DNA from: CAVQBP01 sp963782475
Lineage (GTDB): Bacteria; Bacteroidota; Ignavibacteria; Ignavibacteriales; Ignavibacteriaceae
Assembly: GCA_963782475.1 (NCBI GenBank)
Contig: CAWAJW010000004.1
Coordinates: forward strand, 124,001 to 188,000
Direction: 5' to 3'
Length of the DNA stretch: 64,000 nucleotides
The notes beneath the pieces were generated by a model. That model saw only the letters and a program-made list of their open reading frames with translations. It did not search any database and was not told where the DNA came from. Both the position numbers and the translations under genes were made by a program. Below, piece by piece: positions 7,986 to 17,815 of this stretch. Every line of letters begins with the position of its first letter. The first letter of the stretch is position 1.

Positions 7986-9358
7986 ATGAGATTTCAATTA
8001 TTACGGCTGCATTTCGCATTATTCTTTTTGTTTGTTTTAGGTGCTAGAATAATATATTCACAGAACCAGCTGGATAAATATGTTGATGAGGGGCTGTCAA
8101 ATAATATAGTTCTTCAGCAAAAGAAGATTTCTCTTCAGAAAGCTATCTATTCACTTAAAACTGCAACCAGCTACTTCTTCCCTGCCATTAAACTGGAAGG
8201 TGATTATACAAGCGGCGAAGGGGGAAGAAATATCCCTATTCCCATTGGAGATCTATTAAACCCGGTTTATTCTACACTGAACCAGCTAACTCAAAGCAGC
8301 AGATTTCCACAACTAGAAAATGAAAATATAAATTTCTTCCCTTATCACTTTTATGATGTTAAATTCAGAACAACCATGCCGATCTTAAATACTGATCTAA
8401 TTATTAATCGCAGCATCCAGAACGATGAAGTTCATCTTCAGCAGTTTGAAGTTGATATTTATAAAAGAGAATTAATCAAAGATATAAAAACAGCTTATTA
8501 TAATTATTTGAGTGCAATTGCAGCTGAGAAAATATACCTGAATGCATTAAATGTTGCAGAAGAAGGTAAACGTGTAAACGAATCATTGATGAAAAACGGA
8601 AAAGGGCTGCCGGTTTATATTTTAAGATCGGAAAGTGAAGTAGCCGATATTGAATCAAAAATAGTCGAAAGCGGAAACCAGGTTAATACGGCAAAAAAAT
8701 ATTTTAATTTTATTATAAACAGGGATCTGGATGATAGTATCGATACCTCTTACGATGTAAATTTAAAGATATCCGAGGTTGATACTGCTCTCTCCGGCAG
8801 CTATGATCTATCCGGGAGAGAAGAATTAAGGATGCTTGAAACCGGAGAAAATATAAATGAATCTCTACTTTCGATGAATAAATTGTATTGGGTTCCGAAA
8901 TTAAGTGCTTTCCTTGATCTCGGGGCACAGGATCAGCTCTGGAATTTCAATTCTAACTCAAAATATTACTTATTCGGCTTCCAGTTAAGTGTACCGATTT
9001 TCGAAGCGTTCAGAAATAACTACAAAATAGATGAAGCTGAATTAAATGTTAAGAATATAAAGCTTAATATGGCTCTCACAAGAAATCAAATTAAACTCAG
9101 TCAATCTGTTGCCCGCGGAGATTTAATTTCCGCAAGACAGAATTATTATACTGCCATAAAAAAATATAAAGCCGCAAGCAGCTATGAGAGACTGATTGAA
9201 AAAGGATACAAAGCAGGCGTCAATACATTTATAGAAACTATTGATGCACGTTCACAGCTTACGCAAGCTGCTTTAATGCTGAATATAAATACAAATAAAG
9301 TTTTTCTGCTCTTGCTAATTATGAACGGGAACTAGCATCCGGAGAAATAAAATATTAA
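7986..9358 (+). CDS. TolC-family outer-membrane efflux protein, 3' frameshift
   Basis: Outer-membrane channel component of a tripartite RND pump. Signal peptide at residues 1-25 (…LGARIIYSQ), then two TolC-type repeats of long coiled-coil helices, the second ending in the conserved RLIEKGYKAGVNTFIETIDARSQL. The uninterrupted frame stops at 9335 with an atypical VFLLLLIMNGN tail. One extra T in the T5 run at 9301-9305 restores ALANYERELASGEIKY and a stop at 9356-9358. With that base the gene is 1374 nt (457 residues), a normal length. First gene of the efflux operon. Confidence 0.88.
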
Positions 9359-9371
9359 AAAGGGAATTTAT

Positions 9372-10421
9372 ATGAGGATAAAGATATTACTTTCTATAAT
9401 CATTTTTTCTTTAATAACTTATTCCGGGTGCTCATCGAAAAAGGAGGAGAAAACAGTAGATGTAATTCCTGTGAAAGTAATTAAATTAAAAAAAGAAAAA
9501 GTGAATAAAGCAGTAAATGTCTCGGGATATTTTACAACGAATAATGAAACTTACCTCTCATTTAAAACAGGGGGAATAATAAAATCAATTTTTGTTAATG
9601 AAGGAGATCGAGTTAAAAAAGATCAGCTGCTTGCAGTGCTTGAATTAAATGAGATACAGGCCCAGGTTTCCCAGGCAAAATCCGCATATGAAAAAGCATT
9701 GAGAGATTTCAACCGGGTGCAGAATCTTTATAAAGACAGCGTTGCTACTTTGGCCCAGAAGCAGGATGCAAAAACAGGGCTGGATGTTGCCTCGGAGCAA
9801 CTAACAATTGCAAATTATAATCTTAACCACTCTGAGATTAGAGCGACTGATGGAGGATTCATTCTCAGAAAATTAGCTAATGAGGGACAGGTAGTCGGAT
9901 CAGGTTCACCGGTGTTTCAAACGAATGAAATTGCAGCAAGCGGCTGGATATTGAAAGCAGGTATAAGTGATCGTGATTGGTCAACAATTAAGATTGGAGA
10001 CTTGGCTATTGTTCAATCTGATGTGAATCCTTCAAATAACATTGAAGCTTCTGTATTACGAAAATCGGAAGGGGTTGATCCAAACAGCGGAACTTTTTTT
10101 GTCGAATTAAAAATCAATGAAAATTATAATGGGAAAATTGCAAGCGGATTGTTCGGTAAAGCCAGGATATTTCCAAAATATCATTCCGAAATGTGGGCAG
10201 CTCCCTATCAATCTATCGAGGAGGGAAATGGAGATACAGGGTATGTTTTTGTAACAAACGATTTAAAAAAAGCAGTGAAAGTTGAAGTAAATATTTTTTC
10301 TCTTGATAAAGACAGTGTATATATAAACCAGGGTCTTGAAAACTATAAATATCTAATTGTTTCCGGAAGCGCATATTTGAATAACGATTCTCAAATAAAG
10401 GTTGATGAGAACCCCAGGTAA
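9372..10421 (+). CDS. RND efflux periplasmic adaptor (HlyD/MFP family) lipoprotein
   Basis: 349 residues. Lipoprotein signal peptide with lipobox ITYSGC, so it is anchored by Cys20 or nearby. The barrel-sandwich (lipoyl) halves are around residues 60-90 (GGIIKSIFVNEGDRVKKDQLLA) and 150-190 (FILRKLANEGQVVGSG), flanking an alpha-hairpin (AKSAYEKALRDFNRVQNLY). The beta-barrel and membrane-proximal domains follow. It bridges the TolC-like channel and the RND pump encoded on either side. Confidence 0.92.
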   Translation: MRIKILLSIIIFSLITYSGCSSKKEEKTVDVIPVKVIKLKKEKVNKAVNVSGYFTTNNETYLSFKTGGIIKSIFVNEGDRVKKDQLLAVLELNEIQAQVSQAKSAYEKALRDFNRVQNLYKDSVATLAQKQDAKTGLDVASEQLTIANYNLNHSEIRATDGGFILRKLANEGQVVGSGSPVFQTNEIAASGWILKAGISDRDWSTIKIGDLAIVQSDVNPSNNIEASVLRKSEGVDPNSGTFFVELKINENYNGKIASGLFGKARIFPKYHSEMWAAPYQSIEEGNGDTGYVFVTNDLKKAVKVEVNIFSLDKDSVYINQGLENYKYLIVSGSAYLNNDSQIKVDENPR

Positions 10422-10464
10422 CATAATTATAAGCTCCATAAATAATAAATAAATCGAGCATATT

Positions 10465-13400
10465 ATGAAATTGATAGAATACGCCGTAAAGTTCCCTCAA
10501 ATGACAATGCTTTTTGCAGCTATGCTGATAGTTATAGGAATATCAACTATAATAAATATGCCGCGTTCGGAAGATCCGGAATTAAGCGCACCTGATTTTT
10601 CAATAGTAATTATATATCCGGGTACAAGTCCAAAAGACATGGAAGAGCTTGTGGTAAATCCTATCGAACAAAAGATGTCTTCACTTGAAAACATCAAGCA
10701 TATCAGAACAAGCATAACAAATGGTCTGGCTGTCGTTGAGGTGGTTTATGAATATGGAGTTAACATTGATGAAAAATACCAGGAGGTTATAAGAGAAGTT
10801 AATAATATGCGGAGCGAATTGCCGCGGGACATTTACAGTATGGATGTTCAGAAGTGGCTTCCTTCAAATGTAAACATTATAGAGGCAGCTTTGATTTCTG
10901 AAAATGCCTCTTATAATGAAATGAAAAAGTATTCAAAAAATCTTAAAGATGACCTTGAAAAGCTTTCAGTGCTGAAGAATGTAAAGATCCAGGGGCTGCC
11001 TGACAAAGTTGTCAGAGTAGAATTAAAGATTGATAAGATGAGCCAAATGCATATACCGCTTGACGCCGTACTCGGCAGCATACAAAGTGAAGGAGTAAAC
11101 ATCCCGGGCGGAAGCATTGATGCGGGTACACGAACTTTTAATATTCAGACCAGCGGCGGTTATAAAAACGTAGAAGAAGTGAAAAATACTATCGTCTATT
11201 CTGCTAATGGCAAGAATGTTTTATTAAAGGATGTCGCAAATGTCTACTTTGATTTTGAGAAACCGGCATATATGACGCGTTTAAATTCACACAGATGTGT
11301 TTTCGTAGTTGCAGCATTAAAGCCAAAAGAAAATATCACGGAAGCACAAAATATATATTCGCCTGTATTAAATAAGTTCAAATCAACTCTTCCTCCGAAT
11401 ATAGATATGGTTCAAAATTTTGATCAGGCGGATAATGTAAATAGAAGACTGGGAGAACTTGGGGAGGATTTTTTAATTGCAATCGCGTTAGTATCAATTA
11501 CTCTCCTTCCACTGGGATACAGGTCGGCAATTATTGTGATGATTTCTATTCCGCTTTCTCTTTCGATAGGAATTGTATTAATCAACCTCTTTGGATTCAA
11601 TCTAAATCAATTAAGCATAGTTGGTTTTGTAGTTGCGCTCGGGCTCTTGGTCGATGATTCAATTGTAGTAGTTGAAAATATAGAGCGATGGCTCCGGGAA
11701 GGAAATACAAAAACTGAAGCAGTGTTGAAAGGAGCAAAACAAATCGCATTTGCTGTAGTAGGCTGCACAATGACTTTGATTATTGCTTTTATGCCGTTAA
11801 TGTTTTTGCCCGGCGGTTCCGGTGATTTTATAAGAAGTCTGCCTACTGCCGTAATTACAAGTGTACTTGCTTCAATGCTGGTTTCCTTAACAATTATTCC
11901 TTTTCTTTCAAGCAGAATATTAAAGGAACATAGTGCGCCGACTGAAGGGAATATTTTTTTAAGATTATTAAAGAAGGCAATTTCGAGCAGCTATTCTGTT
12001 GTTCTTGATAAAGCATTGAACAGTCCTGTTCTAACAGTGCTTATCGCGGCGGCTATTTTTGCCGGAGCAATATTATTAGTTCCAGTTATCGGGTTCAGTC
12101 TTTTCCCGGCATCCGAAAAACCACAGTTCTTAATCGATATAAATACTCCTCCCCAGTCAAATCTTGACTATACGGATGCAATCACAAAACAGATTGAATC
12201 TCAGTTAAAAAAAATTAGTGCAGTTAAATATTTTTCTTCAAATGTAGGGAAAGGGAACCCTCAGATTTATTACAATGTACTTCAGAGACATGAACAAACA
12301 AACTTTGCCCAGATATTTGTACAACTGAATGCAGATACAAAAATTTCCGAGAAAATGAAAATAATGGAAGATCTTAGAAGTAGATGGACTCCTTATACAG
12401 GTGCAAAAATAGAAGTTAAAAATTTTGAGCAAGGTCCTCCTGTTGTTGCTCCGGTTGAGGTAAAAATATACGGCGATAACCTCGATTCGTTAAGAATATT
12501 TGCTTCTAAGGTTGAGACTATACTTAAGAATGAGGAAGGTACTATTTATATAAATAATCCTTTGAAGAATTTAAAATCGGATATTGAGGTAAAAATAAAT
12601 AAAGAGAAAGCAGGGATTCTTGGTGTTGCAACAGCAAATATAGACAAGGATGTTCGTTTAGCCGTAGCAGGTCTTGATATAGGTAAGATTACCGATGAAC
12701 AGGGAGATAATTATGATATACTTGTAACAAAAGAAAAAAACGATTTACAATCCCTCGATGCTTTTAAAAATCTTTATATAAATAATTATGCAGGAACGGC
12801 AATTCCAATCGGGCAGCTTTCAACATTGAAATTTGTTTCGTCGCCGCCGATAATTAATCACTGGGATAAAGTGAGGACAGTATCTGTGAGTTCATTTGTG
12901 AAAGAAGGCTATTTAAATGACAATGTGATTAAAGTTGTAGACAATGAAATGAAGAATCTAAAACTGCCGGAAGGCTTCACTTATGAAATGGGAGGTGAAG
13001 TTCAGCAGCGGGAAGAATCTTTCGGAGGATTAACCGGAGTTATAGTTGCAACAATATTCTTATTTATTGCAGTTTTACTCCTTGAATTTAAAACTTACAA
13101 AAGTATTGTTATAGTTCTTTCAGTTATTCCATTAGGAATTGTCGGTGCAGTCCTCGCATTGCTTGTTACAGGTAATTCCCTTTCGTTTGTAGCAACAATT
13201 GGCTTGATTGCGTTGGCAGGAATTGAGGTGAAGAATACGATTCTTCTAGTTGATTTTACAAATCAATTAAGGGAAGAAGGAAAAACGCTGGATGAAGCAA
13301 TCAGAGAAGCAGGCGAATTACGATTTCTTCCAATAATTCTTACATCTCTTACTGCAATAGGCGGCATGCTCCCGATTGCTCTTTCAGATAATCCTTTAAT

Positions 13401-13515
13401 TTCACCCCTTGCTATTGTAATAATCGGGGGGCTTATAAGCTCGACTTTATTATCCAGACTTGTTACACCGGTAGTTTATAAATTGATTCCTCCGAAATTA
13501 GAGAGCAACATTTAA
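10465..13515 (+). CDS. RND-family efflux pump, inner-membrane subunit
   Basis: 1016 residues, typical of AcrB/MdtC/CusA-type pumps. TM1 at residues 10-30, the large periplasmic loops and the proton-relay Asp pair in GLLVDDSIVVVENIERWLREG (TM4) are all present, as is the second-half GLIALAGIEVKNTILLVDF segment. Only the single-substrate-pump organisation with one adaptor is encoded here. The intact 3-kb frame contrasts with the frameshifted tolC. The subgroup looks like drug/hydrophobe efflux rather than metal efflux, but no decisive residue is visible. Confidence 0.93.
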   Translation: MKLIEYAVKFPQMTMLFAAMLIVIGISTIINMPRSEDPELSAPDFSIVIIYPGTSPKDMEELVVNPIEQKMSSLENIKHIRTSITNGLAVVEVVYEYGVNIDEKYQEVIREVNNMRSELPRDIYSMDVQKWLPSNVNIIEAALISENASYNEMKKYSKNLKDDLEKLSVLKNVKIQGLPDKVVRVELKIDKMSQMHIPLDAVLGSIQSEGVNIPGGSIDAGTRTFNIQTSGGYKNVEEVKNTIVYSANGKNVLLKDVANVYFDFEKPAYMTRLNSHRCVFVVAALKPKENITEAQNIYSPVLNKFKSTLPPNIDMVQNFDQADNVNRRLGELGEDFLIAIALVSITLLPLGYRSAIIVMISIPLSLSIGIVLINLFGFNLNQLSIVGFVVALGLLVDDSIVVVENIERWLREGNTKTEAVLKGAKQIAFAVVGCTMTLIIAFMPLMFLPGGSGDFIRSLPTAVITSVLASMLVSLTIIPFLSSRILKEHSAPTEGNIFLRLLKKAISSSYSVVLDKALNSPVLTVLIAAAIFAGAILLVPVIGFSLFPASEKPQFLIDINTPPQSNLDYTDAITKQIESQLKKISAVKYFSSNVGKGNPQIYYNVLQRHEQTNFAQIFVQLNADTKISEKMKIMEDLRSRWTPYTGAKIEVKNFEQGPPVVAPVEVKIYGDNLDSLRIFASKVETILKNEEGTIYINNPLKNLKSDIEVKINKEKAGILGVATANIDKDVRLAVAGLDIGKITDEQGDNYDILVTKEKNDLQSLDAFKNLYINNYAGTAIPIGQLSTLKFVSSPPIINHWDKVRTVSVSSFVKEGYLNDNVIKVVDNEMKNLKLPEGFTYEMGGEVQQREESFGGLTGVIVATIFLFIAVLLLEFKTYKSIVIVLSVIPLGIVGAVLALLVTGNSLSFVATIGLIALAGIEVKNTILLVDFTNQLREEGKTLDEAIREAGELRFLPIILTSLTAIGGMLPIALSDNPLISPLAIVIIGGLISSTLLSRLVTPVVYKLIPPKLESNI

Positions 13516-13729
13516 TCAGGTTCGGGTATCAGATTACCGATCCCAGGAAAAGAAAAGTTGCGCTTTCTCTTTTGTCAATAATTCCTCAAAGCTTTATGAC
13601 TTTATTGAAAGAGTATACCGGGTCCTTTCGGTACAATTATTAGCATTTCAATTGTATATAGGCAATAGCAACAAACTTGGTCAGCTTTTTAAAAATCCGG
13701 AATTACATCCTGATAAATTCCAGGATTGG

Positions 13730-14008
13730 TTAAACTTGAGCTTCTTTCATTAAAAATGCAAACGATTCCTGAGGAGTTATCAGCTCTTTTATTTCAATTA
13801 TTTCTAAAAAATACGGTTTATATGTAAGCAGTATTTTTTCCAGCTCAGCCCTGCTTTCAGCTTCCCAAATATTTAACCCGATTGAAGGTTCATTTTTAAG
13901 ACAAAAAGAAAATTTCACATGGCTTCTTTGCAGTTCGTTATTAAATAATTTTTGACCAAATTCCGGAAGATTTTCCGTATTAACTTTGACTTTTCCGAAA
14001 AAGAACAT
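13730..14008 (-). CDS. Small conserved protein, dimeric alpha/beta-barrel-like
   Basis: 92 residues with a beta-alpha-beta layout (MFFFGKVKVNTENLPEFGQKL… GLNIWEAESRAELEKIL…YFLEIIEIKELITPQE) reminiscent of muconolactone-isomerase/YCII-type dimeric barrels. No catalytic signature is evident. Single gene; function unknown. Confidence 0.55.
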   Translation of the reverse strand: MFFFGKVKVNTENLPEFGQKLFNNELQRSHVKFSFCLKNEPSIGLNIWEAESRAELEKILLTYKPYFLEIIEIKELITPQESFAFLMKEAQV

Positions 14009-14118
14009 ATTCTGATTCTCCTTTAATTTAGATGGAATTAATTTTTATATTCATTATTAATTACTACTATAAAGTGAAAAATATTTCTGAAGATTAAATT
14101 TTTTTATCACCTGGTTTA

Positions 14119-14451
14119 TTAATCTACAATAAAAAGTGTAACTCCGTTTTTAGTTGAGGAACGATGGGCATCGGATTTATCTCCGACATAATAGACTGTT
14201 CCCTCTTTTAGTATATGTTTTGAACCGTCTTTCAGTTCGGTAACCATTTCACCTTTTACACAATAAATAATATGCCCCTTTTCACACCAATGATCGGCGA
14301 AGTACCCGGGTGAATATTCTACTCTCCTGATCCTTATCTCCCCTATTTTCTTAACTTTCCAAAGAGCGAAGCCTGATGTTCCGTTATGACTTTCAGGTTC
14401 TATTTCATCCCAGTCAATTGTATTGAACCGGATGCTGCTGTCAATTTTCAT
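14119..14451 (-). CDS. DHCW-type cupin protein
   Basis: 110-residue single cupin. The first cupin motif region reads RRVEYSPGYFADHWCEKGHIIYCVKGEMVTEL, with the DHWC/H pattern that gives the small DHCW subgroup its name. The second motif is GTVYYVGDKSDAHRSST. The His and Cys could hold a metal, but the family has no established reaction. Stands alone. Confidence 0.75.
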   Translation of the reverse strand: MKIDSSIRFNTIDWDEIEPESHNGTSGFALWKVKKIGEIRIRRVEYSPGYFADHWCEKGHIIYCVKGEMVTELKDGSKHILKEGTVYYVGDKSDAHRSSTKNGVTLFIVD

Positions 14452-14781
14452 TTAGTTGTCACCTATAAATAAAAATATAGAAATAACATTAAATTTTTTG
14501 GATAGAGAATAAAAATCCTTGCCTATTCATAATAAAATGATTTCTACTATAATCGGTTAGAATAAAAACGTAGATTTCTCTCTCGTTCCCTTCCCTTAAC
14601 AGAAAATGAATAATCCGAATTCTTTTTGCATTCTACAGTAGAGATGAATCTGTATATAGAATTGGAAAAATCCTGCCAATTAATTTAATATTAAATTCTT
14701 TTGAATAACAGTTGTAAAAGAGATCCTCATAAAAATATTAAAATCAAATTGAGTAGTAAATAGGAATAAAAAGTCCGGAAA
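14452..14781. other. Gene-free interval, nothing recognised
   Basis: About 330 AT-rich bases between two minus-strand genes. No translated remnant, hairpin or repeat stood out on either strand. It presumably holds the cupin gene's promoter and the 3' end of the DUF6266-like transcript. Confidence 0.5.
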
Positions 14782-15471
14782 TCAATGTATATTTAATATT
14801 GCCGAAAATGTTGAGGACCAGTTAACTGCTTTACTATTCGAAAAATCTGAAATAACCGATATATAAATTATGCATTCATTATATTTTTTAAATAAAGCAA
14901 TCTGCTCATTATTTAAATTATTTTGTATATAATAGAGGTTTCTATTTAAACCGGAAGTTTCTGAAATTCCAGAAGCATCAAAGAAATTCTGCAATTCAAA
15001 CATAATTTTAGCTTCATTAAAATAGATTATCGAAAAGACTTGAAATGGAAAACATAAGCTATTAGTTTGTTTGGAATTACCAAGATTAACTGTGAAACTA
15101 ATTTGATTTTTATTTAAAGTTAAATTTTCAATAATAATTGGAATACCGGGAGGAGTAATTAAATTTCCGGTAGTGAGACCATCTTCACCAGTTGCTTTAA
15201 AATTATACTTTATTAATTTCTGATAAGAATTTATCCCCGGAATAGAGGCTTTTGACCAGACTTCTTTTAGGGGAACAATTGAATTAACAAACCTTGCAAA
15301 TGAAACGGTTGAGGCGAATCGAGCCCTGGTATTTTTGGCTACTTTACTATTAGCCGGTTTATATTTGACAGGTCTGACAGATAGTACAGTTTTCCCGTTT
15401 AATTTTCTAAAGACTATATTACCAAGCTTGCCCTTGATATTCCCTAATATTTCACCCTCTATTTCAGCCAT
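14782..15471 (-). CDS. DUF6266-like protein of unknown function
   Basis: 229 residues. The N-terminus GNIKGKLGNIVFRKLNGKTVLSVRPV, followed by RARFASTVSFARFVNSI, matches the layout of DUF6266 proteins, which occur scattered in Bacteroidota-type genomes. The rest is beta-rich without a signal peptide or membrane segment. The start is preceded by four 11-bp tandem repeats (15537-15580). Function unknown. Confidence 0.6.
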   Translation of the reverse strand: MAEIEGEILGNIKGKLGNIVFRKLNGKTVLSVRPVKYKPANSKVAKNTRARFASTVSFARFVNSIVPLKEVWSKASIPGINSYQKLIKYNFKATGEDGLTTGNLITPPGIPIIIENLTLNKNQISFTVNLGNSKQTNSLCFPFQVFSIIYFNEAKIMFELQNFFDASGISETSGLNRNLYYIQNNLNNEQIALFKKYNECIIYISVISDFSNSKAVNWSSTFSAILNIH

Positions 15472-15536
15472 TATAACCCCTATCTAAATATTAAAGAATC
15501 CTTATACTAATATAAATATAATTAGACCGGAACTGA

Positions 15537-15580
15537 AGCGTTTTCAGAGCGAATTCAAAGCGTATTGAGAGCGTATTCAC
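15537..15580. repeat. Four tandem 11-bp repeats upstream of the DUF6266-like gene
   Basis: Units AGCGTTTTCAG, AGCGAATTCAA, AGCGTATTGAG and AGCGTATTCAC follow each other without gaps. The AGCG core is invariant and the remainder is degenerate, with one unit per helical turn. They lie 66-109 bases upstream of the ATG at 15471, where they could act as phased protein-binding sites. The rest of the 15472-15792 gap shows nothing else. Confidence 0.75.
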
Positions 15581-15792
15581 CTTTCTGTTTTATTATCTTT
15601 AATATCGTCTAATTCTAATATCATTTTCAAAAAGATCATATTTCATTATTCATTTTCTGGAGTAAATTACCAGTGAATTATTGCGAAATTCAAGTCTGCA
15701 GAATAGAATATGTTCGAACTAGATTCTTTATTAAGCGAGAGGTTTAATCCGCTAGTTAATGAAATGCTTCAAGCATCTGAACCGCAGTTAAA

Positions 15793-16269
15793 TCAAGTTT
15801 TTAATTTGAGTAATTTTTCCAATTGTCTTCTATGCCTTAGAATATGTACAATTGCATGTTCAAGCCTTGCTTCAAGATTTGATTTTGTCCCGTCTGATGC
15901 AGTTACTACCGTATTAATAATGTCATCATAGCTCATCCTCCATTTTCCCTCTAAGGTCTCTTCAGTATACTTCATCATTTTATCAAATTGAATCAGCGCT
16001 TCTTCAGGATTAGTGACCTGGAAAAGAGGTTTTATTTCAGCTTGATTTGTTGCTCTTCTGATTGAGTTTGCATACCCGTATCCTGATCTAATTACATGAT
16101 TAATAATTGTCTGAGCACTTCTGCAATCTTCATCTTCTGTCTGAGGATCAAGAATTTTCTCAAATTCGGATTGAGATAACCTGTCAATAATTGCAGCCAA
16201 TTCAATGGAAGCTCTTTCATATTCATCCATTAATGCACCGACTGCACCTTCGCGATATAGTTTCGGCAT
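15793..16269 (-). CDS. DinB-superfamily protein
   Basis: 158 residues, predicted four-helix bundle. The helix TIINHVIRSGYGYANSIRRA supplies one candidate metal His, and the C-terminal ARLEHAIVHILRHRRQLEKLL supplies two more, in the DinB spacing. Distinct from the DinB-like protein at 6594 in sequence. Probably monocistronic; reaction unknown. Confidence 0.72.
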   Translation of the reverse strand: MPKLYREGAVGALMDEYERASIELAAIIDRLSQSEFEKILDPQTEDEDCRSAQTIINHVIRSGYGYANSIRRATNQAEIKPLFQVTNPEEALIQFDKMMKYTEETLEGKWRMSYDDIINTVVTASDGTKSNLEARLEHAIVHILRHRRQLEKLLKLKT

Positions 16270-16438
16270 ATATTCCCTTAAAGTATTATAAATATTTTAT
16301 TGGAATCTGTCGTATTTATTATTTTCAAAATAAAGTTTAATCCGGAAATATTTTCCAGAACCTGATTAAATATGTTATAAATTCAATATCTAATATAAAA
16401 GCATGGATAAAAAAATAAAAGTATTGTTAACTGATATA

Positions 16439-16636
16439 TTAATTATTTCGTTCAGGGGTCATTTTGGAGGGAGGCTCTTCTTTCTTCTCAAATTTTAAGC
16501 ATTCTTTACCTGATGAAATATAAACTTCTTTCGACGGGATTTGTTTTGTCTTCATACCGAAACTTTTACATCCGTATGGGAATTTAGGGTTCCATGTAAT
16601 ATAAAAATATCTGCATTTTCTGCAATCAATAGGCAT
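16439..16636 (-). CDS. Small four-cysteine protein
   Basis: 65 residues with CRKC near the N-terminus and two more Cys (GCKSFGMK, GKECLKF). The pattern DCRKCRYFYITWNPKFPYGCKSFGMK is one I recognise from short conserved proteins sometimes annotated next to, or as, the tail of uracil-DNA glycosylases. It is likely a small zinc- or iron-binding protein. No partner gene is evident nearby. Confidence 0.6.
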   Translation of the reverse strand: MPIDCRKCRYFYITWNPKFPYGCKSFGMKTKQIPSKEVYISSGKECLKFEKKEEPPSKMTPERNN

Positions 16637-16839
16637 GGGTAGAATTAATTGTTTTTTAACCCGATACTTTACTTCGAAGTTCGAAGGATCAAAGTATTAT
16701 ACTCAAATCTTCTATAATAAAGAGTAATTAATATTATATTTACATCTTAAAAATCAATATCAGGAGCAAGCTCAAATTATAAATAATTTACTTTTTTATC
16801 TACATATTTTTTCAAAGCAAACAGAATACTTTCTACATT

Positions 16840-17022
16840 CTATTTTATAATAATAAATTTCTTTGTTGAAATAAAGCTGACTGTCTGCTTTCCAATGGGT
16901 AAAGTCTGCATCTGATAAAAATAAACACCGCTTGGAATGATGATCCCGTTGAAATTAACTGAATAATCACCTGCAGGTTTTCTTTCCCCATTATCAAAAA
17001 TTTTATGATATGTAAAGAATAC
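16840..17022 (-). pseudogene. Orphan type IX secretion sorting domain (remnant)
   Basis: Minus-strand open stretch from a TGA (17023-17025) to the TAG at 16840-16842, with no usable start. It reads …FDNGERKPAGDYSVNFNG, IPSGVYFYQMQT and then TKKFIIIK, the three blocks of a Por-secretion-system (T9SS type A) C-terminal sorting domain. Only the tail survives; the secreted protein that carried it is gone. It is the only feature in the 16637-17164 interval. Confidence 0.8.
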
Positions 17023-17164
17023 TCATTTTTAATAGAATATTTTCTATTTTTAAATTCAGTAAAAATAAAAGTTACGAATAACCGGTCAATAAATTCCTTT
17101 TTAATTTTATTTTTTATTTTTTAAAGTTATATCTTCATTAATCTTAATTTTATGGAGGTTAGTA

Positions 17165-17443
17165 ATGGACAGATTTTTAATTGAAGTTCCGCATGAAGCA
17201 GAGGTATTAGCGTGTGCAAACGCAGTGAAAATATTGCTCGAAACCGGATCCCACTTTCTTTCGCATGCTGATTGGGGATGTTTAGATGGTGTACATAAAG
17301 GATGGGTTACTGTGGATTCTGAAACAAAAGAGCAAGCCAGACAAATGTTACCTCCTTCATACGGGGATCGTGCTGTGATTGTAAAGTTAAATAAATTTTC
17401 TCTTGAAGAAATTGATGAGATTATTCAACATCATAAACCTTGA
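17165..17443 (+). CDS. Small conserved protein of unknown function
   Basis: 92 residues starting MDRFLIEVPHE, with a well-placed GGAGG-like site (ATGGAGGTTAGTA) before the ATG. The conserved-looking core SHFLSHADWGCLDGVHKGWVTVDSETKEQARQMLPP holds two His and one Cys. A beta-alpha-beta ferredoxin-like fold is plausible. I recognise homologues in unrelated bacteria but no function. Intact in a region of decaying genes. Confidence 0.65.
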   Translation: MDRFLIEVPHEAEVLACANAVKILLETGSHFLSHADWGCLDGVHKGWVTVDSETKEQARQMLPPSYGDRAVIVKLNKFSLEEIDEIIQHHKP

Positions 17444-17587
17444 TAACGGAACAAAGAAATATCCGGCGAAAATTTGAATAAGCTTTATATTCCCCGGAAT
17501 GAAACAGTATGAGAATTCATAATAAAAAATAATTCCAATATTCTTTGTTGTATTTAATCCGAAAAGTTGTTTCTATTTCCAATCCGC

Positions 17588-17803
17588 TTAGTCCGGCAGC
17601 TCCTCACATAAAAAGCCATAACTCTTTATCTTGCTTACTACATCATTTGGTTCGATATCATCTCCTATTAACCTGACAACTTTATCTCTATCGTCGAGAT
17701 CTATTGTTAATTCATTTATCCTGTAATATCCTTTCAGTCTGTTTTTAACTTTTTTGAAATCATATCTGGAGTTTATATCTGTTTTTAATATTAACATTTC
17801 CAT
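17588..17803 (-). CDS. HMA-fold-like small protein
   Basis: 71 residues with a beta-alpha-beta-beta-alpha-beta pattern (MLILKTDI…VKNRLKGYYRINELTIDLDDRDKVVRLIGD…SKIKSYGFLCEELPD), as in heavy-metal-associated domains. The metal-binding CxxC is absent, so copper transfer is unlikely. Its start lies 12 bases from the end of a decayed NAD(P)-binding oxidoreductase on the same strand. Confidence 0.6.
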   Translation of the reverse strand: MEMLILKTDINSRYDFKKVKNRLKGYYRINELTIDLDDRDKVVRLIGDDIEPNDVVSKIKSYGFLCEELPD

Positions 17804-17815
17804 TTCAAACCTCTT

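Noticed and set aside
13551..13576. Possible hairpin after the RND pump (AAAGAAAAG / CTTTCTCTTT)
   Set aside because: Imperfect A/T-rich pairing with no oligo-T run directly after it; too weak to call a terminator.
15710..15931. Plus-strand frame of 73 codons
   Set aside because: Antisense to the 3' end of the DinB-like gene; no ribosome-binding site or recognisable domain.
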